Part shown: positions 53,219-62,051 of the stretch, in pieces
How positions within the stretch are numbered: the first letter of the stretch is position 1
Layout of the letters: each line of letters opens with the position of its first letter
Source of the DNA: UBA1227 sp045642705
GTDB taxonomy: Bacteria; Bacillota; Clostridia; Oscillospirales; Acutalibacteraceae
Direction of reading: 5' to 3'
DNA: 64,000 nucleotides
NCBI GenBank assembly: GCA_045642705.1
Contig: JAZUJK010000007.1
Location: forward strand, 1 to 64,000
The notes under the pieces: generated by a model
What the model was told of the DNA's origin: nothing
Databases searched by the model: none
What the model saw: the letters and a program-made list of their open reading frames with translations, nothing else
Translations under genes and position numbers: made by a program

Positions 53219-54709
53219 ATGGACACAAGATTTGCTATTTCCGAGTACCCAGATGCGATAGCCATCAACAAGGAACTCGATGAACTTATCAAGAAGCCAA
53301 TCTATTCTCTCAACAGAACTGCCCTCAAGAATTATGAGGAAGAGTATTTTGAGAAGAAGTGCAAGAAGTCTAAAGAGATGATTACAGAGGCTCGCGACTA
53401 TATACCAGGTGGCGTACAGCACAACCTCGCTTTCAACCACCCATTCCCTATCGTTATGACTAAGGCCGAGGGCGCTTATCTCTACGATATCGATGGTAAC
53501 CGTTACTATGACCTTCTCCAGGCAGGCGGTCCTACAATTCTCGGTTCTAACGATCCAGTAGTTCGTGACGCTGTAATCGACCTTCTCAATACATGTGGTC
53601 CATCAACAGGTCTTTTCCATGAGTATGAGATGAAACTCGCAAAGAAGATTTCTGAATGTGTTCCATCAGTTGAGATGTTCCGTATGCTCGGTTCAGGTAC
53701 TGAGGCTTGCATGTGCGCAGAGCGTGTAGCACGTCTTGCAACAGGCCACAAGAACATCTTAAAGATGGGTGGCGCATACCACGGCTGGTCAGATATGATT
53801 GCATGGGATATGCGTATTCCAGGCACAATGAATCTCCAGTCTAAGGGTATTCCTATGTATGCATTCCGTCATACACAGGGCTTCTTCCCAGGCGACCTCG
53901 AGGATCTCGAGAAAAAGCTCAAGCTCAACGAACTCAACGGCGGTACAGCTGGCGTATTCATCGAGCCAATCGGCCCAGAGTCAGCAACTCGTCCTGTTAC
54001 TCGTGAATTTGTTAAGGGTGTTGAAGCACTCTGTCATAAATATGGTGCACTTCTCATCTGTGATGAAGTTGTATCTGGTTTCCGTATCGGTCTTGCTGGT
54101 GCTCAGGGTTACTATGGTATCGACCCAGACATCACAATCTTCGGTAAAGTAATCGCTGGCGGTTACCCAGGTGCAGGCGGAATCGGCGGTCACAAGGATG
54201 TTATGAAACATCTCGGCGCTGGCCTTGACGCATCTGGCAAGAAGGTTAAGAAGGCAATGTGCGGTGGTACAATGGCAGCTACTCCAATCTCTTGCGTTGC
54301 TGGATATACAGCAATCTGCGAGATTGAGAAGCGCAACGCTTGCCAGGTAGCAGGCCAGATGGGTGACCGCCTCACTAAGGGCATCCAGGCTTCTATCAAG
54401 AAGTACAACCTCCCATTCGTTGCATTCAACGTTGGTTCAGTTTGTCACCTTGATACAGTTGGTACAATGCAGTTCGCAATCGACCTCAAGAAGGCTTGGG
54501 AGATTCCAGGCATCCTTGATCAGACAGGTGTTCGTCAGGTTGAGATGCAGAACATGGGTGCTGCATACATGGCAGAAGGCCTCGTAACACTTGCAGGCTC
54601 ACGTCTCTATACATCTGCTGCTTATACAGAGGAAATGATCGACGATTGTATCGCTCGTTTCGACAAGGTTCTCTCACAGTGTGAACTTATCCCAACTAAG
54701 AAGAAATAA
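53219..54709 (+). CDS. Class III PLP aminotransferase (glutamate-1-semialdehyde aminomutase-like)
   Basis: A 496-residue PLP enzyme. The PLP lysine is K310 in IFGKVIAGGYP, the ring-nitrogen Asp is D282 in CDEVVSGF, and GSGTEA (158-163) binds the phosphate. It resembles glutamate-1-semialdehyde aminomutase, but no heme genes are near and it is paired with an aldolase and a sugar kinase under TetR control. A role as a catabolic omega-aminotransferase is more likely. It is preceded by GGAGG and the operator. Confidence 0.85.
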   Translation: MDTRFAISEYPDAIAINKELDELIKKPIYSLNRTALKNYEEEYFEKKCKKSKEMITEARDYIPGGVQHNLAFNHPFPIVMTKAEGAYLYDIDGNRYYDLLQAGGPTILGSNDPVVRDAVIDLLNTCGPSTGLFHEYEMKLAKKISECVPSVEMFRMLGSGTEACMCAERVARLATGHKNILKMGGAYHGWSDMIAWDMRIPGTMNLQSKGIPMYAFRHTQGFFPGDLEDLEKKLKLNELNGGTAGVFIEPIGPESATRPVTREFVKGVEALCHKYGALLICDEVVSGFRIGLAGAQGYYGIDPDITIFGKVIAGGYPGAGGIGGHKDVMKHLGAGLDASGKKVKKAMCGGTMAATPISCVAGYTAICEIEKRNACQVAGQMGDRLTKGIQASIKKYNLPFVAFNVGSVCHLDTVGTMQFAIDLKKAWEIPGILDQTGVRQVEMQNMGAAYMAEGLVTLAGSRLYTSAAYTEEMIDDCIARFDKVLSQCELIPTKKK

Positions 54710-54722
54710 TTGAGGTACAAAT

Positions 54723-55931
54723 ATGGCTTATGAAATAAACGAAGCAAAGGCACTGGTTGTTGAGGCTGGTAAAAAGCTCGTTGAATCAGGTCTTATTGCT
54801 AGAACTTGGGGTAACGTATCTGCTCGTATCTCAGATACTCAGTTCGTTATCACTCCATCAGGCCGTGCCTATGAGACACTTACACCTGATGAAATCGTTG
54901 TTGTAAATATTGCTGACTGTGAGTATGAAGGTGATATCAAGCCATCATCTGAAAAAGGTGTTCATGCTGACGCATATAAACTCCGTCCAGATGTTGATTT
55001 CATCATTCACACTCATCAGGTCAATGCATCAATAATCTCTGCAGCTGGTATCCCAATCAAGGATATCCCTGCCAAGGATGCTAAGGTTCTCGGACCTATC
55101 GTTCCAGTTGGTGCTTATGGCATGCCATCAACAGGCGCTCTTCGCGAAGGCGTTGCGGCTGCTGTTGAAATAAACCCTGAGAGCAAGGCAGTAATCATGA
55201 AGCATCACGGCGCACTCTGCATGGGTGCCAGCCTTGATGAGGCCTTCAAGATTGCTGAGACACTTGAGGCTCTCTGTGCCAAGGAAGTTGGTCGCCTAAC
55301 AGAATTTGCTTGTGGCAAGAAGTACAAGCCAGACAATCTCTATAAGGCTTTCGCTACAGTCTTCCCAGGCAGCGGCGACGCACCTGTTGATCTCGGATCA
55401 TCCAAGCGCATCAGTGATGAATTATTCGAGCTCTCTATGGAGAATGGCACACACTATGTCTGCACAATGCAAGGTGTTGGCAAGAATGGTATCGCTCCTC
55501 GTGTTGCCCTTATCCACGCTGCTATCTACAGAAATTGCAAAGTTAAATTCATCGTTCCTTTCGCATCAGATGATGTTAAGGCACTCTCATATGGAGTAGA
55601 TAAGCTTACACCTTATCTCGACGACTTCGCTCAGATTGCTGGTCGCGATGTCAAGGTATGCAACTGGCTTAGAGCTTCATATCGTACAGATGCAGATGAA
55701 ATTGGCAAGGCAGCCAAGGGTCGTAGCGCAATCGTTATCCGTGGCCAAGGAGCTCTATGCACAGGCAACTCAATGTTCGATATCGACGCTGTAAAGCTCG
55801 TACTTGAGAAGGAGTGCAAGACTGAGATGTATTCACTCATCAAGTCTGGTGTAAAATCACTCTCTCCTATCGACTGCGCAATAATGAGAACAATTTATGT
55901 ACTCAAATATTCAAAGCAGGCTAGCAAATAA
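54723..55931 (+). CDS. Two-domain class II aldolase/adducin-family protein
   Basis: A 402-residue protein. Residues 1-200 are a class II aldolase domain with likely zinc ligands H96, H98 and H161 or H162 (HTH and KHHGALC), and E77. Residues about 225-385 look like a second, degenerate copy, in which IVIRGQGALC (337-346) aligns with VIMKHHGALC and no HxH pair is found. The active half would cleave a ketose or hydroxyacid phosphate, perhaps after the FGGY kinase. It follows the aminotransferase by 13 bases and ends before a terminator. Confidence 0.8.
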   Translation: MAYEINEAKALVVEAGKKLVESGLIARTWGNVSARISDTQFVITPSGRAYETLTPDEIVVVNIADCEYEGDIKPSSEKGVHADAYKLRPDVDFIIHTHQVNASIISAAGIPIKDIPAKDAKVLGPIVPVGAYGMPSTGALREGVAAAVEINPESKAVIMKHHGALCMGASLDEAFKIAETLEALCAKEVGRLTEFACGKKYKPDNLYKAFATVFPGSGDAPVDLGSSKRISDELFELSMENGTHYVCTMQGVGKNGIAPRVALIHAAIYRNCKVKFIVPFASDDVKALSYGVDKLTPYLDDFAQIAGRDVKVCNWLRASYRTDADEIGKAAKGRSAIVIRGQGALCTGNSMFDIDAVKLVLEKECKTEMYSLIKSGVKSLSPIDCAIMRTIYVLKYSKQASK

Positions 55932-55944
55932 TAAATAATAAGAA

Positions 55945-55980
55945 AAGCCCTCAGTTTAAAAAACTGAGGGCTCTTTTTTA
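55945..55980. terminator. Bidirectional terminator after the aldolase
   Basis: AGCCCTCAGTTT pairs with AAACTGAGGGCT around a short A-loop, T-run after it on the plus strand. Confidence 0.9.
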
Positions 55981-55989
55981 TTCAATTTA

Positions 55990-56110
55990 ATACAAGCAAG
56001 GGCCAAAGCCACTCAGCCTAAATATAGTTGTGTCCAATAATAGGAGATGAAATTAGACAAATGTGGGCTGTGGTGGTAAGCCCTTGACTGAGTGGTTAAA
56101 GTCCTGTGGT
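55990..56110. other. Crossed inverted repeats (possible pseudoknot) between convergent operons
   Basis: Arms appear in the order CAAGGGC, CCACTCAG, GCCCTTG, CTGAGTGG, so the pairs cross as in an H-type pseudoknot. GGGCT/AGCCC can form an alternative hairpin. No reading frame covers it. It could be a 3' untranslated structure of the minus-strand lipoprotein operon or a small RNA. Confidence 0.4.
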
Positions 56111-56112
56111 AA

Positions 56113-59004
56113 TTATTTAATTTCAACAACTACCTTGCTTGCATGTTTAATTGATGCGCCTTGGTTAGTTTCAGTAATGAAACGAAGTGGACCGTCACTA
56201 TTCGCTACCAGTCCTGTGTATCCTTCATCATTTTCATCAAATACGAGTGGATAACCCTGTATTGCATAGCAGACTATAATTGGTTTTCGTGTACCATCTG
56301 CAGCAACAATACCCTTTTCCAATGCATCCATAGAGAAAATTGATAAGAAATCTTTGGAATAGTTATCAGATGCGACTGCTGAAACCTTAATTGGATTAGA
56401 AAGATCTACATCTGGGCCTACAGAAGCCTTAACAAGTTTCCATAGATTGATACCTTCGCAGACACCAAAGTCACGAACGAAATATTCCGTTCTTTCAACA
56501 AGATCCGTCATATTTTCCAGTTCTTCCAGTGTATATTCATATGTCTTCTCTCCAGCACCTGTCTTTAATACAACTGAGAAAGTTTCTTTAAGGAATGGTG
56601 TATAGAGATCAGATGCGCTATGGTTCCAAGATGCCATTTCTACTGCTGTTACTTCTACTTTCGCAACTGACTTCACTTTCTTACTATCAGATACGAACAT
56701 AAGTGGTCCGTTATCTGTAAGTAGAGGTGAGCCAACTTTCTTAGCCTGTGTTGTATCACCAACTCCGAAAGCAAGAAGTGGTGCGGACTTACCCTTTTCA
56801 CCACGCAAATCACCGAGTTTAAAGGTTTCTTTTGAACCATCAATTGATGTGATTATTACTTCACTTGCATTATAACGGAGACCAACATTTAGAAGAAGAT
56901 CATACATTGGAATACCTCTGTATCTCTCCTTACCATAGTCAAATGTCTTGGCCATCTTTTGCATACCTTCAAGGTCAGCAACTGTATATGCCTTCTTGGC
57001 ATTTACACCCTCACCATAGAACTCTATTGTCTTACCAGCAAGTACAGCAGCATCACCCTTTAAATGAGCATACTGGTCTGGTTCCACATTGACAACAATA
57101 GATGTGAGATTCTTAACATACTTATTTCCATCTGCCGTTGGAACAATAACCATAAGTGGTCCGCCAACATTGTCAACTTTGTATTCAGCGGGGTCGTTCT
57201 TTCCAAATGGATTTAGCTTATATGATGCAACATATCCATCGCTATTCTCGTTTGGTACAAGAGGAGAGCCGTTCTTGGCGAATGCCACAATCGACTTCTG
57301 CTCAAAGAGATCCGAGAGTTCTACTTTGAGTTCATCCTTACCATTTGAGAAAGTTACAGTACCATTTGTACCCGGGATACCAATTATATCTGAAAGCATA
57401 AATTCAAGATTTACGCCCTCATAGATATTGTCATCATATACTGCTTTAACCTTAGCAGATTTTATCTGATTACTAGTTACATCCTCACCGTAGATTAGAT
57501 CTTCAATTTTAGAAACAGTATATGAAGCATCAGACAATACAGAACCGTCAACATTATTAACCTTAATCTGTACTTTATCCTGTGTATACTCCTGCTGTGC
57601 TTCAACACGAGATCCACTATGTGTTGAGAGTGTATAGTTCGCACCAACAACTATATTGGAAAGGAACTGAATCTGATTGGAGCCATTTGCATGATTATAA
57701 TCAATCTTACCAAAAATGACTCTCATTGGGCCGCCATCGTTAGCAAGTCCAGGAACAAATCCTTCATCCTCGCTTGTGATTGTATACGGATAATTATTTA
57801 CGCCATATGCAAGCATTACTGGATAACCTGTCTTTACAAGGTCTGCATTAGTTGATACATATGTGCCATCATCAAGGTCAGCTGAATTCTTTTTATAATA
57901 ACCAAAATTATTAGGATCAGAAAGCTGAGCCATTGTAAATTTCTCAGCAGATGTGTATCCATCTGACGCAGAGAAAGTTACTTTTGTCTTTTCAGCGTCA
58001 GCTCCAAGAGCCTCAGCACTTGGAACGCCACAATACTGAAGGAATTTATAAAGTTCAAGTCCCTCATACTCATTTACATACCAATATGTATTATTTGCGA
58101 GTGAGTAGAAGTCCTTATATCCGAGACCGCCTTCCTTAACGGAACCGTCTCTATTGTGTTCAACAAGGGCCTCAAGCTGTTTTACAGTAAAATCAAGTTC
58201 ATAACCAAGTGTTTTACCGCCAACAGAGATAATATAATTTGTGAGGTTTTCATTTGCATAAGCCTCATTTGTTGCCTCACTGTGCTTAAATCCAGGAGTC
58301 TTCTCCTCCTCTACATAGAGGTAAGCACAGTTTGAGAATGTCTTATAGTTCTTGTTACTACCATACTTTGTATAGTTATATACAAGTTTTAAGCATCCAT
58401 CCTCATTGTTGAGAACATCAATAAATCCTTGTGTATGCTCACCCTTATTGGCACCGCTAAATACGTAAGGTGCCACTGTCTTACAGGCCTCATCGCCGAT
58501 ACCATAAGTAATAAGAACAGGCTGTTTATCATCATGAGCCTTCTTAATATCGGCAAGAGTTAGAGTTGCAACATCTTCACGGTTCGCATTCTTAAATACA
58601 ACTTTATAAGCAGTATCAGTCATAGAAATAGAATTATCGCCATCACCCATATTATTAAGCAGGTAATAAACGTCAATTCCTTCATATGCTTTAAGACCTG
58701 TCTTATCCTTATAAAGACCACGTACAAGTCCTGCATCTGTGTTTTCAAGTTCTTTTGTTGAGAATGGTACAGACGAGTCCATACCAGGTCCTTCTATCGT
58801 AAGTGTTGCACCAGTTATCGCATTGATATTGTAAGGGGTTTCTCCACCCTTACCGCCATTTGTAATATGCTTAAATGGTGAATTTGAAAAATCAACATTA
58901 GAAAAAAGTTTTACATCATACTTGCCACAAGCTGTCAGGCAAAACATGAACATGACAGCAAAGACAACTAATGAAACTATCCTAAACAAATTAGCCTTTT
59001 TCAT
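56113..59004 (-). CDS. Large lipoprotein with five tandem sulfite-oxidase-fold-like domains
   Basis: A 963-residue exported lipoprotein: signal peptide and lipobox LTAC, then about five repeats of 150-200 residues. Each repeat has a YEGI/YRGI/CEGI-type stretch before a helix (YEGIDVYYLL, YEGLELYKFL, YEGVNLEFML, YRGIPMYDLL, CEGINLWKLV), a hydrophobic strand such as PVMLAYGV, and a GGPLMV or DGPLRF motif. This is the pattern of oxidoreductase molybdopterin-binding (sulfite oxidase fold) domains. NAITGATLT near residue 66 resembles the ApbE flavinylation motif. Start at ATG 59004, behind GGAGA, preferred to 59019. It is the last gene of the FecCD operon. Confidence 0.7.
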   Translation of the reverse strand: MKKANLFRIVSLVVFAVMFMFCLTACGKYDVKLFSNVDFSNSPFKHITNGGKGGETPYNINAITGATLTIEGPGMDSSVPFSTKELENTDAGLVRGLYKDKTGLKAYEGIDVYYLLNNMGDGDNSISMTDTAYKVVFKNANREDVATLTLADIKKAHDDKQPVLITYGIGDEACKTVAPYVFSGANKGEHTQGFIDVLNNEDGCLKLVYNYTKYGSNKNYKTFSNCAYLYVEEEKTPGFKHSEATNEAYANENLTNYIISVGGKTLGYELDFTVKQLEALVEHNRDGSVKEGGLGYKDFYSLANNTYWYVNEYEGLELYKFLQYCGVPSAEALGADAEKTKVTFSASDGYTSAEKFTMAQLSDPNNFGYYKKNSADLDDGTYVSTNADLVKTGYPVMLAYGVNNYPYTITSEDEGFVPGLANDGGPMRVIFGKIDYNHANGSNQIQFLSNIVVGANYTLSTHSGSRVEAQQEYTQDKVQIKVNNVDGSVLSDASYTVSKIEDLIYGEDVTSNQIKSAKVKAVYDDNIYEGVNLEFMLSDIIGIPGTNGTVTFSNGKDELKVELSDLFEQKSIVAFAKNGSPLVPNENSDGYVASYKLNPFGKNDPAEYKVDNVGGPLMVIVPTADGNKYVKNLTSIVVNVEPDQYAHLKGDAAVLAGKTIEFYGEGVNAKKAYTVADLEGMQKMAKTFDYGKERYRGIPMYDLLLNVGLRYNASEVIITSIDGSKETFKLGDLRGEKGKSAPLLAFGVGDTTQAKKVGSPLLTDNGPLMFVSDSKKVKSVAKVEVTAVEMASWNHSASDLYTPFLKETFSVVLKTGAGEKTYEYTLEELENMTDLVERTEYFVRDFGVCEGINLWKLVKASVGPDVDLSNPIKVSAVASDNYSKDFLSIFSMDALEKGIVAADGTRKPIIVCYAIQGYPLVFDENDEGYTGLVANSDGPLRFITETNQGASIKHASKVVVEIK

Positions 59005-59596
59005 TGATTTTTTCTCCATAGTATTTTTTTACATGATAATCGAATAGAGACTTAATACATGACGTTATATTGCTTGTAGAAACCGATGCAGAGGTTACTG
59101 CATCAACATCTATTCCATCAACTTGTGTTTTATATCCCTTCCAGGCATCAAAATCAGCTTTTGTCTTTCCTACCATAGGCTGTATGAAATTCGCGTCGAA
59201 ATATTCTGGCGTGTAATTTGTTGTTCCATATGTCGGATTACTATCACCCCACATACCTTTTCCGTCTGAGAAGGTAATAGTTCTGATAGATGCTTTATCT
59301 GGAGTCTCCTTAGTATTAAGGATTTCTATATACATAACTGAGTAATAGTTAACGCTTACATCCCTACAAGTACAAGAAATGAACGCCACTTGATAAGATG
59401 TAAACGTTTCATTTGCATACTCGAAAAGAATTACTGCAGTCTCATCTTCCTCTGTGCCACCAGAAGCGTAGTGCGTGTAATGGAACATATCATAAGGTTG
59501 ATTCCCATCACTAGGACTCGCTTCACTTTTGGCACATCCGGTAAGACCTGTGATTGCAAGTATGAAGCATAATACTAAAGCAATACTTCGTCTCAT
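58991..59596 (-). CDS. Lipoprotein with an FMN-binding-like C-terminal motif
   Basis: A 201-residue lipoprotein with a signal peptide and lipobox LTGC. Its C-terminal part has DAVTSASVSTSNI, close to the DxxTGATxT motif of FMN-binding domains but degenerate. The start is ATG 59596, behind GGGAGA; the TTG at 59608 is inside the site. It sits between two SUOX-like lipoproteins and overlaps the large one by about 14 bases. It may be an extracellular electron carrier or scaffold. Confidence 0.6.
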   Translation of the reverse strand: MRRSIALVLCFILAITGLTGCAKSEASPSDGNQPYDMFHYTHYASGGTEEDETAVILFEYANETFTSYQVAFISCTCRDVSVNYYSVMYIEILNTKETPDKASIRTITFSDGKGMWGDSNPTYGTTNYTPEYFDANFIQPMVGKTKADFDAWKGYKTQVDGIDVDAVTSASVSTSNITSCIKSLFDYHVKKYYGEKINEKG

Positions 59597-59608
59597 AAAG
59601 TCTCCCAA

Positions 59609-60169
59609 TTATTCAGCAACAATTTCTACTACATACTTTGCATAGAATTCAGATGTCTCTTCAAGGCATGGTGCGAACCAAACTGTTCCATCTTCGCCTG
59701 TCTCTTTATTCTTCTCAATAGCAACAAGAGTATAAGGAGCGTTCTCTTCTGTAATTACGAATGGTGCATCACTCTCGTGACCATCACTGCACTTAGCAGT
59801 AATCTTAGTTGCATTTTCACAACCAGCTGCCTTCAAAACGTCCTTGATTGCATATCCGCCATATGTAGCTTCCTTAGTATTGCCTGATGAATTTGTTGTT
59901 TCTACTGTAATCTTGTAGAAAGAGCAATCTTTAAGATCTGCATTTGTGATAGCTTTACCATTTACTTTGAATGAGAAATCACCAACAGTTACTTTGTCTG
60001 TTGCATCTTTGATTTCTGGAGCACCATCATTAGTTGGCGCCTGGCTAGCTGGCTCTGAAGCTGCTGGCTTAGAAGGCTCTTCTGGAGCAGCTGGAGCCTT
60101 AGCGCATGCTGCAAAGCTAAGTACCATAACAAGTGAAAGTACGAGTGCGAGAATTTTTGAAAGTTTCAT
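59609..60169 (-). CDS. Small lipoprotein with one sulfite-oxidase-fold-like domain
   Basis: A 186-residue lipoprotein: signal peptide with lipobox FAAC (C22), a Pro/Ala-rich linker (23-50), then one domain similar to the repeats of the protein at 56113-59004 (TYGGYAIKDVLKAAGC, then a KITAKCSDGHES strand). No molybdopterin-ligating cysteine can be assigned with confidence. It follows the ABC ATPase by 29 bases. Confidence 0.6.
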   Translation of the reverse strand: MKLSKILALVLSLVMVLSFAACAKAPAAPEEPSKPAASEPASQAPTNDGAPEIKDATDKVTVGDFSFKVNGKAITNADLKDCSFYKITVETTNSSGNTKEATYGGYAIKDVLKAAGCENATKITAKCSDGHESDAPFVITEENAPYTLVAIEKNKETGEDGTVWFAPCLEETSEFYAKYVVEIVAE

Positions 60170-60198
60170 TTAAATTACCCCTTTTTAATTAATATTTA

Positions 60199-60978
60199 TC
60201 AAATGTTAGGAGGAATAATAATATCCCTACCAACATCATCTACAAATTTTAGTTTTAGTTTAGTTCCATAAACTCTCTTTAAGGTTTCTTCAGTAATTAT
60301 TTTGTCGCTGTCACCAACCGTTAGGTGGCCATCTCTATCAAGGATAGCAGTTGTACCGCCAAGCATAATTGCATGATCGGGATTGTGCGTTGTAATAATA
60401 ATTGCGTAGCCTTTCTCTTTTAATGATTTAATCATCTTGAGAGTCTTTAACTGATTTCCAAAATCGAGATGAGACGTTGGCTCATCGAAAAGAATAGCGC
60501 GAGGCTCTTGGACAAGTGCTCTTGCAATTGTTGCCTGCTGACGCTCACCACCAGAAATTTCTGTATATGGCTTATCCGCGAGTCCAGCAATACCAACTTC
60601 TTCCAATGCTTTCTCAACCAATTCAAAATCATACGCATGTGGTCGTTCAAACATGCCAATCTTAGGAGCGCGTCCCATAAGTACAAAGTTGAACACTGTA
60701 TATGAAAAAGCTGGTGTATGCGTCTGTGGCACGTAGCTTAAAATGGAAGCCACTTCCTTCGGCTTCATTTTAGTTGTATCCTTGCCACAGAGTTTGATTG
60801 TACCGCTATCTGGTTTGTTCAGTGCAGCAAGCAAATTAAGTAATGTACTCTTGCCCGCTCCGTTTGGGCCGAGTATCGAAATTACTTGTCCTTCATCAAG
60901 TGTAAGTGACACATCGTGAAGTATTTGCCTATCGTTCTTGTTATACGAAAAGTTTATATTCTCTGCTTCTATAATCAT
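60199..60978 (-). CDS. FecCD-type ABC transporter ATPase
   Basis: A 259-residue ABC ATPase of the iron-siderophore/cobalamin/molybdate (FepC/BtuD/MolC) type: Walker A GPNGAGKST, Q-loop YVPQTHT, signature ISGGERQQATIARAL, Walker B AILFDEPTSHLD. It overlaps the permease stop by 4 bases. The ligand is not readable; the neighbouring molybdopterin-fold lipoproteins make a metal or oxyanion possible. Confidence 0.9.
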   Translation of the reverse strand: MIIEAENINFSYNKNDRQILHDVSLTLDEGQVISILGPNGAGKSTLLNLLAALNKPDSGTIKLCGKDTTKMKPKEVASILSYVPQTHTPAFSYTVFNFVLMGRAPKIGMFERPHAYDFELVEKALEEVGIAGLADKPYTEISGGERQQATIARALVQEPRAILFDEPTSHLDFGNQLKTLKMIKSLKEKGYAIIITTHNPDHAIMLGGTTAILDRDGHLTVGDSDKIITEETLKRVYGTKLKLKFVDDVGRDIIIPPNI

Positions 60979-62051
60979 GTCAGTGTCTTCCTTTGCCTAT
61001 ATAGAAGTATTGCATAGAACGGAGCTCCGATAAGACCTGTCAAGATGCTTACAGGCATCTCTGCAACACTTATCGTCCTTGTTATCGTATCAACAAGAAG
61101 TAAGAATATACCACCCATCAGTCCCGCTGCTGGGATAAGTTTTGTATTGTTAGGACCAACTATCATTCGAGCAAAATGTGGAATTACAAGTCCTATCCAA
61201 CCGATTGTACCTGAAATACAAACCGCACTTGCAGTCATCAGTGTTGCACAAGCAATAGCAATATTTCTTACAATCACAATGTTGGCACCGAGTGACTTGG
61301 CCTCTGACTCACCCATGGATAAGATATCTAGCCACCAAGACATAGCAAAGAGAATGATACAAGGAATAATCATTGTCCAGATTACTCCACCTATCTCATC
61401 GAGTGTTACATATGAGAAACTACCCATTGTCCAATAAGTGATTGCTGCAAGTTCAGTCTCCGGATCAGCAACATATTTAATGAAGCCCAATATTGAACTC
61501 ATCGCTCCTCCGACAATTACACCGGACAGTACCAACATAATATTGGAGTCTGATTTCATAACGGACGGAATCATAACAGTTATTGTTACTGCTAAAATGC
61601 CACCAATAAATGCAAAAATTGACAAATATAGTCCCGAGAGGCCCATAAGGATCGCAATTGCAGCACCTATACATGCACCATTTGACACGCCGAGGAAGTC
61701 AGGTGATACAAGTGGGTTTTTGAAAATGCTCTGGTATGATACACCTGAAATAGCCAGCATCATTCCACATAGTACGCTTGCCACGATTCGCGGAATTCTA
61801 AGACCAATTACAACATTTCTTGTCATCTCGGAGTAGGAGCCACCCCTACCAAAGAGTTCTCCGAAAAGCACTTCAATACTTTCCTTTGGAGTAATAGGAT
61901 ACTTTCCAGCACAGAGAGCAATCACTATACAAATTGCAAGAATAGCAAGCAAGAGAATGTCAAAACCTATTGCATAAAAAGTGCTTCTATTTGATTTTTT
62001 TGTTACTTTAGAAGCTGTATCCAATCTCATCACCTGTGAATGTTCTTCCAT
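60975..62051 (-). CDS. FecCD-family ABC transporter permease
   Basis: A 358-residue permease with about ten helices and the family motifs GLRIPRIVASVLCG, ISGVSYQSIFKNPLVSPDFLG and GTIGWIGLVIPHFARM. This is the BtuC/FepD/MolB fold. It may start at ATG 62030 instead of 62051; both overlap the binding-protein gene. Confidence 0.9.
   Translation of the reverse strand: MEEHSQVMRLDTASKVTKKSNRSTFYAIGFDILLLAILAICIVIALCAGKYPITPKESIEVLFGELFGRGGSYSEMTRNVVIGLRIPRIVASVLCGMMLAISGVSYQSIFKNPLVSPDFLGVSNGACIGAAIAILMGLSGLYLSIFAFIGGILAVTITVMIPSVMKSDSNIMLVLSGVIVGGAMSSILGFIKYVADPETELAAITYWTMGSFSYVTLDEIGGVIWTMIIPCIILFAMSWWLDILSMGESEAKSLGANIVIVRNIAIACATLMTASAVCISGTIGWIGLVIPHFARMIVGPNNTKLIPAAGLMGGIFLLLVDTITRTISVAEMPVSILTGLIGAPFYAILLYRQRKTLT

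Noticed and set aside
53219..54709. Glutamate-1-semialdehyde aminomutase (hemL)
   Set aside because: Fold and PLP motifs fit, but there are no heme genes nearby and the TetR/aldolase/kinase context points to catabolism.
56075..56110. tRNA fragment (D-arm-like GACTGAGTGGTTAAAGTC)
   Set aside because: No anticodon or T-arm follows; only the D-arm-like segment is similar.
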